64,000 bases of DNA. It comes from DASWYT01 sp965246875. Its GTDB lineage: Bacteria > Pseudomonadota > Alphaproteobacteria > Micavibrionales > SZUA-601. Every line of letters starts with the position of its first letter. Position 1 is the stretch's first letter. The notes under the pieces are model-generated. The model searched no databases, was not told the DNA's origin, and saw only the letters and a list, made by a program, of their open reading frames with translations. The stretch covers positions 558,001 through 622,000 of the forward strand of contig CBDFFU010000006.1 in NCBI GenBank assembly GCA_965246875.1, given 5' to 3'. The translations under genes were made by a program, and so were the position numbers. Shown here one piece after another: positions 27,446 to 34,470 of this stretch.

Positions 27446-27663
27446 GATTGGCGAGACCCGAGAGGCACCGCGAAAGTCAGATGCCGATGCCAATCCGATG
27501 GAGCCACGCTTGATGCGCCACCGAAAGAAGCTGACAAGTCACTAGCAAGGGCATGACTAGAGACGCCGAAGCCGACGGGCTAACTTTGGGGTAAACTACG
27601 GTTAACTGTTCGATCAGAGGCAGCGGGGATTCCTTAGTGTGAAAACGCTAGGGAGTTCCTGCT
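27446..27663 (+). ncRNA. GC-rich structured noncoding RNA candidate in the island
   Basis: Between 27374 and 27920 no convincing protein gene exists, but 27430-27690 is clearly more GC-rich than the AT-rich island around it. Paired elements: GATTGGC/GCCAATC (27446-27452 with 27489-27495), GGCA/TGCC inside it, and AGTCA/TGACT (27537-27541 with 27554-27558). The strongest is a 19-bp uninterrupted hairpin (27622-27640 with 27645-27663) capped by a GAAA tetraloop. Several of its pairs are G-U only if the plus strand is the RNA, which fixes the orientation. It follows alpA and its partner on the same strand. No known family was recognised and no reverse transcriptase is nearby. Confidence 0.55.
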
Positions 27664-27920
27664 ATGCCTTATCCGCCAAACTTCATTGAGGTAAAACTGT
27701 TTATTAGTATACCGTCTAACAAGTTATACGGCCGGAATTTTTATTTTAAACCATATCATAACGTTGATATAAGATAAGATTTCAAAGGGTTTTATCTTTA
27801 CTCTTTCTTTAGTAACATTAACTAAATGCGGTTTGAAAAATTTATTCGTATTAGATATAATTAGTTTATAAACCATTTGCGAGTTCACTAATTTTACATG
27901 TATTTTTGACTAAAAATATA

Positions 27921-29082
27921 TTAATTCTCATACAGTTTTCGAATATCAAAAAATATTGGCTCATAAACCGCGCCGTTGTTTTCAGATGCAGAATAATTTT
28001 GAAGTTCAGCTAAATATGACGATTTTTCTGATGCATAAGCGCCTTTTAAATTAGCGACGCAAGATCCATCATTGTCCATTATTATTTTACCGGTAACTGG
28101 AGATATTTTGACACTTTTTGTCGTCCCTAGGTCTTCGATATTGCACCAAATTATTCCTTCGGCAATGCAGTTCATGAAAGTAGTTGTTTCTATCTCAGAT
28201 TTTGCAATAGATCCTAAAAAACATTGCTTTAAATCATTTGAGACTTTATTTCTCTCTTCTAATGAGTATTTTTGATCTTTTATCCGGCATATATCTTTTC
28301 TTACTTCAGTTTTTGCAGTTTCTTTTTCTTCTACTGAAGCCGCGTTCCAAGTATTATCACGAGTTGTAAACACTAAAACTTCTAGTGTTTTTCGGTTTAG
28401 TATATAATGTTGATATTGTCGATTTAACTGAATAAATAGTGTGTCACTTGGCTTGGGGAGTCTAGGCCAGTCAAAAGAAATTGTGTCATCGTTATGATAT
28501 GTTATTGGAAGCTCGCCCGAAGAAGTTTGCGATGAATTGTAGCTAACTGTTGCAGTTCTATTATTCTTATTTTATTCAATAGTAGACGGTGGTGTCGTTA
28601 AGGCACTTAAGCTAGTGCAAAGAAGGGTCATAGGTTTTTCACTTAACTCATCAGCTAAAATGTTCACTTTTTGCTTTTCAACTGGTGAAATTCTATATGC
28701 TCCATTCTGATCAAGGCATACTTTGACAGGCTGCCCGTTTTTTGTCGTTTCGCTACACTCACCTGAGGACAACTGGTGATCAACTTTTATATCCGGTTGT
28801 TGTTGAATGCGATTGTTGTCAGATTCTTGAAGTGGCTTTAGTAAATCAACAAAAACAGCTTTCTCGTTAGTATTGTCTGGGCTATTGATTGCAAGCCATA
28901 GCGCCGTGTCAGCTGCGTGACATTTTGCTAAAGAGTTATTATCTCTTACACAGTATTCCACAAAAATGCTCTATTTGATGACTGCAAGCCTTAGGTGGTT
29001 CCAAGAAACTTCTATCACTATTTACGATTTTGGTGTCTATCTTTGATTGTAAAATAATGTGTTTATTAAAACAAACTTTCAT
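27921..29082 (-). pseudogene. Island cysteine-containing protein, broken by a frameshift and a stop
   Basis: A gene starts at ATG 29082, overlapping the stop of the small membrane protein by 4 bp. It reads MKVCFNKHIILQSKID and then EPPKACSHQIEHF. At a run of five T (28962-28966, as A on plus) the frame shifts by one and continues as VEYCVRDNNSLAKCHAADTALW to STIE. An in-frame TAA (28574-28572) interrupts it. The same frame is then open again through SYNSSQTSSGELPITYHND to the end RKLYEN at 27921. One T removed and one stop reversed would restore about 385 residues. Family not recognised. The conserved-looking cysteines suggest an exported protein. Confidence 0.6.
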
Positions 29083-29246
29083 TTCGGTGAAATGGGATTG
29101 TCATAGATTTTTGCCAATTTTTCTTGAAGTGTAATTTCTTGAAGTGTAATTTTATGATTCAAAGGAAGGAGCATAACACCTACTATGACTAAACTGAAAA
29201 CACCTACGGCTGTAAACATTGCCAGTTTATTCATTTTAATCGTCAT
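29079..29246 (-). CDS. Small membrane protein downstream of the structured leader
   Basis: 55 residues: MTIKMNKLAMFTAVGVFSLVI and VGVMLLP form one membrane helix or uncleaved signal, followed by a short soluble tail containing a direct duplication (ITLQEITLQEKLAKIYDN). Start ATG 29246 has a strong Shine-Dalgarno GGGAG 6 nt upstream. That sequence is complementary to CUCCCG in the leader, and the leader's terminator ends only ~10 nt before it. The gene is translationally coupled to the broken gene after it. Function unknown. Confidence 0.65.
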   Translation of the reverse strand: MTIKMNKLAMFTAVGVFSLVIVGVMLLPLNHKITLQEITLQEKLAKIYDNPISPK

Positions 29247-29261
29247 ATCTCTCTCCCGAAA

Positions 29262-29290
29262 TAAAAAAGCCACCAGAGAGATCTCTGGTG
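29262..29290 (-). terminator. Rho-independent terminator inside the leader (possible attenuator)
   Basis: On the minus strand a perfect 9-bp stem CACCAGAGA/TCTCTGGTG is followed by GCTTTTTTATTT. It lies between the structured leader and the start of the small membrane protein, only 16 nt from its ATG, as expected for transcription attenuation. Confidence 0.85.
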
Positions 29291-29293
29291 ACC

Positions 29294-29453
29294 GGGAGTT
29301 TAGAAGCCGTAGATACACGACCGCGATAGCCTTTACCCGTAAAGCTTGAACATACGCCATCGCCTCCCGATCTAAATCGAGAAGGCGACGTGATGACGGA
29401 CGTCATCCGGTATCTAAGAGGTTCTAAAGCCCCGGTTTGCTATCTCAGCAAAC
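29294..29453 (-). ncRNA. Structured leader RNA, copy B
   Basis: Homologue of the element at 5282-5452, read on the minus strand. It has a 5' hairpin (GUUUGCU/AGCAAAC, 29453-29435), a P1 with UUUAGAA/UUCUAAA and UAGAUAC/GUAUCUA (29433-29410 with 29316-29294), and a hairpin GAUGAC/GUCAUC. It also has a stem GCCU(U)CUCGAU/AUCGGGAGGC, and a core stem GCGAU/AUCGC enclosing GGCGUAUGUUCAA and GGGUAAAGGCU. The core stem is GCAUU/AAUGC in copy A: both sides changed, pairing kept. The P1 3' strand includes CUCCCG (29298-29293), complementary to CGGGAG (29258-29253) of the downstream Shine-Dalgarno. No known family recognised. Confidence 0.62.
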
Positions 29454-29503
29454 TGATAAGATTTTGGCTGATATGTCTCATTAGAGCAAGGCTGCAAATC
29501 AAA

Positions 29504-29923
29504 TTATTTTAAGAACATAACTAATTTATTTCTAAGGCTTTTCTCGTTTTTTATATGACATTGCCAGATTGTTAAAGCCGTCCAACCTTCCGCCTTTAGC
29601 AGCTTTATCGCTTTCTTGTCACGACAGCGATTTTTATCTATCTTATCCGTCCAAAATTCGATATTTGACTTCGGTAATTTACCTTTAGAACAGTTATGAC
29701 CATGCCAAAAACATCCGCTTACAAATATTACTTTTTTATATTTAGACAGTACAATGTCCGGAGTTCCAGGTAGCGTTTTATCATGTAAGCGGTATCTATA
29801 CCCCATAGCCCATATAAGCTTCCTGACAGCCATTTCGGGGCCCGTATGCTTAACTTTTACAGACCGCATAATGTGGCTTCTTACCAAAGCAGAAGATTTA
29901 TCCATCGAAAACTCAAAGTTCAA
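29504..29923 (-). CDS. vsr: Very short patch repair endonuclease Vsr
   Basis: 139 residues. It nicks 5' of T in T:G mismatches created by deamination of 5-methylcytosine, restoring C:G. Family marks: SHIMRSVKVKHTGPEMAVRKLIW, LPGTPDIVLSKYKKVIFV with the catalytic Asp, and GCFWHGHNC with metal and zinc ligands, then FWTDKIDKNRCRD. An alternative start at M7 (29905) is equally good. It is divergent from the C5-methyltransferase gene whose lesions it would repair, the usual genetic pairing. Confidence 0.96.
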   Translation of the reverse strand: MNFEFSMDKSSALVRSHIMRSVKVKHTGPEMAVRKLIWAMGYRYRLHDKTLPGTPDIVLSKYKKVIFVSGCFWHGHNCSKGKLPKSNIEFWTDKIDKNRCRDKKAIKLLKAEGWTALTIWQCHIKNEKSLRNKLVMFLK

Positions 29924-30153
29924 CTTTATTCATTATCTAACCTTACTAACCGTCAATTAGATGAAAAGGATAAGAATGCAATCGATGTGTAAGGAATAGC
30001 CAAAACGATGTCTGTTGTTAGTTCGTCCAATAATATTATTTAAATGAATGAAAATAAGCATTAATATATTTGATAAAGGCTTTAAAAAAACGATCGACAA
30101 TCTCACGTAAATCGGTTAGATTAGCTCTAAAGACTAGTTATGGGGTAATTTGA

Positions 30154-31488
30154 ATGAGACCAATTGGTATTGACTTATTTGCAGGTGTGGGAGGCTTAAG
30201 CTTAGGTTTTGAGCAAGCCGGTTTTGACGTCGTTGCTGCAGTTGAAATAGATCCTGTTCATTGTGCGGTCCATAAATATAATTTTCCTGACACAGTCGTG
30301 ATCCCACGTTCAGTAGTAGGCTTAACCGGAAAAGAGATCCGCAAATTGGCCAATATCGGCGACCAAACTGTGGACTGCGTCTTTGGTGGACCGCCATGTC
30401 AAGGTTTCTCTCTAATTGGGCAACGTGTTTTAGACGATCCGAGAAACAGTTTGGTTTTAGAATTCGTTCGTATTGTGGCTGAGTTGAAAGCTAAGACGTT
30501 TGTTTTCGAAAATGTCAAAGGTCTAACTATTGGGAAGCATAAAGCATTTTTGCAAGAATTAGTCGAAGCCTTCGATAAAGCTGGTTATAAAGTTAGACTA
30601 CCTTGGCAAGTACTTAATGCAGCGAATTACGGTGTACCACAGAATCGTCAACGTTTGATACTTATGGGGGCGAGGAAGGGTTTAGTCGTTCCAGAGATGC
30701 CAAAATCTATAACTAATGCTGCCGGTGGAAAAAAGAGGATCGAAGGATTAGTAGCTGGCCCGACTTGTGCCGACGCCTTAGGCGATCTTCCAGATGTCGA
30801 GAAATTTCCTTCTCTTCTTTCTGAAGATTTTGTGATGGCTACATTTGGCAAACCATCTAAATATGCATCAGAAATGCGCGGCCTAACTGACGATGTTTGG
30901 CATTTCGGTTATATGCGAGAATGGAACCCTCGCCTTCTAACATCAAGTGCGCGTACAATTCATACAGAAATTTCACGAAACCGATTTAAAAGAACGGGAC
31001 AGGGTGAAGTCGAGCCTATTAGTCGTTTCTTCAAATTATCGCCTTCTGGTCTATGCAATACGCTCCGGGCAGGGACAGATGGTGCTAGAGGAGCATTTAC
31101 CAGTCCTCGGCCTATTCATTATAAATACCCCAGATGTATAACGGTCCGAGAAATGGCTAGATTACATGGTTTTCCGGATTGGTTTAGATTACACTCGACG
31201 AAATGGCACGGTGCAAGGCAAATAGGAAATGCCGTTCCTCCTCCTATGGCAAGATCGATTGCAAGTGAGATAATCAAGTCTCTTGGTGTTAAGCCAAAGC
31301 GTTCCAAAAAGGTTCTAAAGTTTGATGATAAAATCTTACTAAATATGGACATCACAGAAGCTGCAGCACACTTCGGCATCAAGGCGCCGTCGTCAAGACG
31401 TGATCGAAAAAGTGGTATAAAAAAACGTAAGCAGCACGAGATAGAAGATAATTACCTACAATTTAAGGCGGTGGCAAATGGAAGATAA
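30154..31488 (+). CDS. DNA (cytosine-5) methyltransferase
   Basis: 444 residues. Motif I DLFAGVGGLSLGFE (residues 7-20) binds AdoMet. Motif IV GGPPCQGFS has the catalytic cysteine C82, and motif VI is FENVKGL (E119, N120, V121). Motif X is GNAVPPPMA near the C-terminus. The variable region between, with SARTIHTEISRNRFKR and PRCITVREMARLHGFPDWF, sets the target, which cannot be read. A lysine-rich tail of ~60 residues follows motif X. It is the first gene of a four-gene overlapping operon and the modification half of an RM system, with vsr divergent. Confidence 0.96.
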   Translation: MRPIGIDLFAGVGGLSLGFEQAGFDVVAAVEIDPVHCAVHKYNFPDTVVIPRSVVGLTGKEIRKLANIGDQTVDCVFGGPPCQGFSLIGQRVLDDPRNSLVLEFVRIVAELKAKTFVFENVKGLTIGKHKAFLQELVEAFDKAGYKVRLPWQVLNAANYGVPQNRQRLILMGARKGLVVPEMPKSITNAAGGKKRIEGLVAGPTCADALGDLPDVEKFPSLLSEDFVMATFGKPSKYASEMRGLTDDVWHFGYMREWNPRLLTSSARTIHTEISRNRFKRTGQGEVEPISRFFKLSPSGLCNTLRAGTDGARGAFTSPRPIHYKYPRCITVREMARLHGFPDWFRLHSTKWHGARQIGNAVPPPMARSIASEIIKSLGVKPKRSKKVLKFDDKILLNMDITEAAAHFGIKAPSSRRDRKSGIKKRKQHEIEDNYLQFKAVANGR

Positions 31489-32305
31489 TTTATCTAATGG
31501 CTCCGAAGTCGTTCCTACCGTTGCGTTAAATCGATATAAATCTCTTATTGAGAAAATATTTTTTAATAAATACGTTTCTGGGCTAACTCTCATTCCTTTT
31601 GAACGTGGCGAATTGGAAGAGGCGGCGATAGCATTAGAGATGAAGCTTCCGAAAAATTTAGGAGATGTGATTTATGCTATTCGTTATCGTACTACACTAC
31701 CAGAAACGGTTTTAGCTACTCAGCCGGATGGCCTTGAATGGATCATCGATGCTGTTGGCCGTGCTAAATATGCATTTAAGCTTGTAAAGTATAATCGCAT
31801 CATTCCACTTCAGGAATTAACAACTATAAAGATTCCAGATGCAACACCTGAAATTATTTCATCTTACGCTTTAAACGATGAACAAGCTCTTCTTGCAATA
31901 GTTCGTTATAACAGACTGATCGATATTTTTCTTGGTATAACAACTTACAGTTTACAAAATCATTTGAGAACGACTTTGCTAAACGGCTCACAGATAGAAA
32001 TTGATGAAATATATGTTGGTTTAGATCGCAGAGGCTGCCACTATATTATTCCCGTACAGGCCAAGGGTGGTTCAGATCAAATCTCAGTAGTTCAAACTAG
32101 ACAAGATTTGCAATGTTGTTTGGAAAAGTTTCCAGGCATATCGTGTAGAGCTATCTCTGCACAGTTTATGGACGGCAATCGGATCGCAATGTTCGAGTTA
32201 GTGGTTGAAGACGATGAAGTTAAAGTGGTAGAAGAAAAGCAATATCGCCTCGTTCCATCTGCGGAATTAGATCAAGTGGCTATTAAAGATTATCGGCGTG
32301 TATAG
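31478..32305 (+). CDS. Putative restriction endonuclease, PD-(D/E)XK-like
   Basis: 275 residues, not matched to a named enzyme. Residues 171-196 contain QIEIDEIYVGLDRRGCHY followed by IIPVQAKGG: an acidic pair (D176/E177), a hydrophobic strand, and Q194-x-K196. This is the layout of a PD-(D/E)XK nuclease core with a Q for E exchange, as known in several type II enzymes. The N-terminal 150 residues are helical and may bind the target. It starts inside the methyltransferase gene (11-bp overlap) and overlaps the next gene by 8 bp, which fits the nuclease of the same RM system. The activity is inferred. Confidence 0.7.
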   Translation: MEDNLSNGSEVVPTVALNRYKSLIEKIFFNKYVSGLTLIPFERGELEEAAIALEMKLPKNLGDVIYAIRYRTTLPETVLATQPDGLEWIIDAVGRAKYAFKLVKYNRIIPLQELTTIKIPDATPEIISSYALNDEQALLAIVRYNRLIDIFLGITTYSLQNHLRTTLLNGSQIEIDEIYVGLDRRGCHYIIPVQAKGGSDQISVVQTRQDLQCCLEKFPGISCRAISAQFMDGNRIAMFELVVEDDEVKVVEEKQYRLVPSAELDQVAIKDYRRV

Positions 32306-33185
32306 TATTATTGCAGTTAGTGATGACGCTTGTGATGTTTCCGAACAGCTTGGGACTAAATTTAAATTTTGGTTTACAGATGATGATAAACAACAAACCC
32401 TTTACAAACAAGGTAGACACAATACTGGAGAAAACTGGTCTGAAAAGATTTGTTGTGAACTAGCTCAAATTTTAGGCATACCGCATGTCAATTATGATCT
32501 TGCTAATTGGCGTGGTAATCTTGGTGTTGTTTCTAAAAATATGGTCAATAGAGGGGAACGATTAGTTTTAGGCAATGAAGTTACGAGTCCTAACGTAATG
32601 CGTGCAGGTTATAAAACAAACCATCATTTAATTCGGAAAGTTACTGGCTTGTTAAGGCAGTCGATAATTCAAGTTCCGAAAGGATTCGATGAAATATCTG
32701 AAAATTTGAATGCAAATGATGTTTTTGTTGGGTATTTGGTGCTTGATGCTCTCGTCGGTAATACGGACCGACACGATGAGAATTGGGCAATAATTGTCTC
32801 TAAGCGTATCCAGCTTGCGCCAACCTATGATCATGCTTCTAGCCTCGGTAGAGAATTAACCGACGGGGAAAGACTCCGTCGTTTGACTACAAAAGATCAG
32901 CGATCCACTGTGGAAGCTTATGCAGCACGTGCTTATTCAGCGTTATTTGATTCTCCGAATGATAGTCATTCTTTAACCACTTTGGATGCATTCTTAAAAG
33001 CGGCAGAAACTTCACCTTTGGGAAAAGCTTTTTGGCTTCAAAAGTTGGAAATGATTAACGAAGCAAATATAGACGCTATCTTGACCCAAATACCTGATGA
33101 TATAATGTCATATGCAGCGAAGGCTTTTGCGAAGCGATTGCTTCTCTTTAATAAAGATAGAATACAAAGGTCTGGTTTCCAATGA
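32298..33185 (+). CDS. HipA-like Ser/Thr kinase (C-terminal lobe only)
   Basis: 295 residues. The active-site sequences of HipA-type kinases are present: LVGNTDRHDENWAI (catalytic D157 and N162, as in GNTDRHxxN) and LAPTYDHASSLG with the metal-binding D178. A lysine (K37 in LYKQGRHNTGENWSEK) is a candidate ATP ligand. The usual HipA N-terminal lobe (~110 residues) is missing. A matching segment seems to be in the next gene, so the toxin may be split as in HipT/HipS systems. HipA kinases phosphorylate aminoacyl-tRNA synthetases and cause growth arrest. GTG start, 8-bp overlap with the nuclease gene. The target here is unknown. Confidence 0.82.
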   Translation: MYSIIAVSDDACDVSEQLGTKFKFWFTDDDKQQTLYKQGRHNTGENWSEKICCELAQILGIPHVNYDLANWRGNLGVVSKNMVNRGERLVLGNEVTSPNVMRAGYKTNHHLIRKVTGLLRQSIIQVPKGFDEISENLNANDVFVGYLVLDALVGNTDRHDENWAIIVSKRIQLAPTYDHASSLGRELTDGERLRRLTTKDQRSTVEAYAARAYSALFDSPNDSHSLTTLDAFLKAAETSPLGKAFWLQKLEMINEANIDAILTQIPDDIMSYAAKAFAKRLLLFNKDRIQRSGFQ

Positions 33186-33922
33186 GACTATATGTAGGTT
33201 GGCAAGATGAAGAAACCAGACGTTGGTATACTGTAGGAGCTTTGTCTTCAAATAACGAATTTTACTATTTTTCTTATACAAAAGGTGCACAGCTAGCGCT
33301 ACAAAATAGTAAATTTATTCCGTTCTCAAGAATGAATGATCTAGATAAACAATATAAATCGGAAGAGTTATTTCCTATCTTTTCAAACAGAATTTTACCC
33401 AAAAGCCGTCCTGATTATTCTGAGTATCTTGAATGGATGGGTTTGGAAGATCAAGAAATTGATCCATTGGCTATTTTGACTAGAAGTGGTGGTGAAAAAG
33501 CTACCGATAACTTACAAATTTATCCTATGCCTGAAAAAACTGAGGACGGGAAGTACAAAGCTTATTTTTTTGTAAATGGTATGCGATATTTACCAACTCC
33601 AGTTGTAGACTTAATTGAAAAATTAGAAATTGGATCTCAATTATTTCCTATGTTAGATTGCAATAATTCTAAAGATACTTTAGCAGTAGCACTAAGAGCT
33701 GATGATCCAACTGTACTAGTAGGATATTGTCCACGATATATTGCAGAAGAGATTGGTGAATTAGCGCAAAACCTAAATCATTCGCTGAAAATTACAGTTA
33801 ATAGAATTAATAAGAGTGCGCCATCTCAAATGAAACTACGCTGTAAAGTAGAAGCTATTTGGCCAGAAGATTTTCAAGCGTGTAATCGAGAAGAATTTAA
33901 ATTGTTATCTTCTATTCCCTAA
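33182..33922 (+). CDS. HipA N-lobe-like and HIRAN-domain protein
   Basis: 246 residues, two parts. Residues ~1-115 resemble the HipA N-terminal subdomain: FYYFSYTKGAQLALQNSKFIPFSRMN, then LFPIFSNRILPKSR (compare ..FF.NLLPE in HipA), and ILTRSGGEKATDNLQIYP (compare GGDC.GA.Q..P). Residues ~155-215 resemble a HIRAN domain, with MLDCNNSKDTLAVALRADDP and LVGYCPRYIAEEIGELAQ. HIRAN domains bind 3' single-stranded DNA ends in repair proteins. The ATG overlaps the kinase stop by 4 bp. I infer a partner or inhibitor of the kinase that might sense damaged or cut DNA. The similarity is by eye and should be treated as a hypothesis. Confidence 0.65.
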   Translation: MRLYVGWQDEETRRWYTVGALSSNNEFYYFSYTKGAQLALQNSKFIPFSRMNDLDKQYKSEELFPIFSNRILPKSRPDYSEYLEWMGLEDQEIDPLAILTRSGGEKATDNLQIYPMPEKTEDGKYKAYFFVNGMRYLPTPVVDLIEKLEIGSQLFPMLDCNNSKDTLAVALRADDPTVLVGYCPRYIAEEIGELAQNLNHSLKITVNRINKSAPSQMKLRCKVEAIWPEDFQACNREEFKLLSSIP

Positions 33923-33979
33923 ATACACGTCAATATATAAACTTTTTAAATCGAGCGTTCGATTTTTTCTGTAACGAGA

Positions 33980-34094
33980 GTGCGGTGGGGGCATATTTGG
34001 GGGTATGTCTCAAATTTTTTGAAATGGATAAATTATTATAATCATATATTTATTTAATAAATGGTGATCCCTCCGTCCGCCATTGGCTCTTTCG
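33980..34094 (+). repeat. Island end repeat R1 with att-like core
   Basis: Begins GTGCGGTGGGGGCATATTTG, passes through the shared block AAATTATTATAATCATA, and ends GTGATCCCTCCGTCCGCCA at 34064-34082. The last part copies the tRNA-Ser 3' end. Closely similar units are at 34278-34365 and 42937-43040. This is the right junction of island part 1. Confidence 0.8.
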
Positions 34095-34244
34095 TAGACG
34101 TTCATACAAGTTCACTAATCGTTTGAAAATAAAGGTTTAATCAGCTATAATCGTCATAGCTGCTCACCTCTGTTCGTCCCAATTCAGACGTGCTCGGGGT
34201 ACAAGGTGGGGTATCAAAACCACTTTTCGATCTTACACCCCCAG
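34095..34244 (+). other. Copy of the integrase leader region
   Basis: This stretch lines up with the sequence between tRNA-Ser and the intact integrase (24567-24722). Both contain AATCATTTGAAA-like and TTAATC.GCTATAAT-like segments and end with CCCCCAG just before an ATG. No gene is present. It is the leader of a second, lost integrase. Confidence 0.55.
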
Positions 34245-34283
34245 ATGTTGTCCGACCTCAAAATAAAGACCAGTAAACCCAGG
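34245..34283 (+). pseudogene. N-terminal scar of a second integrase
   Basis: After CCCCCAG the codons read MLSDLKIKTSKPR, the usual first residues of P4-type integrases, and then run directly into repeat R2. Everything after codon 13 is deleted. It records a second integration event in tandem with the first. Confidence 0.6.
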
Positions 34284-34365
34284 GGTACGTCTCGCAACTT
34301 TTGAAATGAGTAAATTATTATAATCAAGTGCTTATTCATTCAATAGTGATCCATATTTCCTTATA
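34278..34365 (+). repeat. Island end repeat R2
   Basis: Contains the shared block TTTTGAAATGAGTAAATTAT and TTATTCATTCAATAGTGATCC, as in R1 and R3, and lacks the tRNA-like tail. It is fused to the integrase scar. Confidence 0.75.
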
Positions 34366-34430
34366 AGTATCTGAAAAATATAGATAAATTCACAAAACGA
34401 AAGGTTGCGTTTTTCGTTATACTTGTTTGA

Positions 34431-34454
34431 TCTAAGTCGCACTTAAGGCTAACT
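34431..34454 (+). promoter_or_regulatory. Predicted response-regulator site before the efflux operon
   Basis: TCTAAG at 34431 and CTTAAG at 34442 form a direct repeat with an 11-bp period, the spacing typical of OmpR/PhoB-family sites. The same motif occurs twice upstream of the LtaS-like gene, and the block CTTAAGG..AACT is shared. It probably binds the response regulator at 40282-40941. Confidence 0.5.
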
Positions 34455-34470
34455 GCGCATGCTGTAAGCT

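Noticed and set aside
27430..27690. Retron, group I or group II intron, RNase P or tmRNA
   Set aside because: No reverse transcriptase is nearby and none of the diagnostic core sequences could be found.
34165..34260. A promoter or RNA gene between the repeats
   Set aside because: The stretch aligns with the integrase leader at 24640-24722, so it is explained as a remnant.
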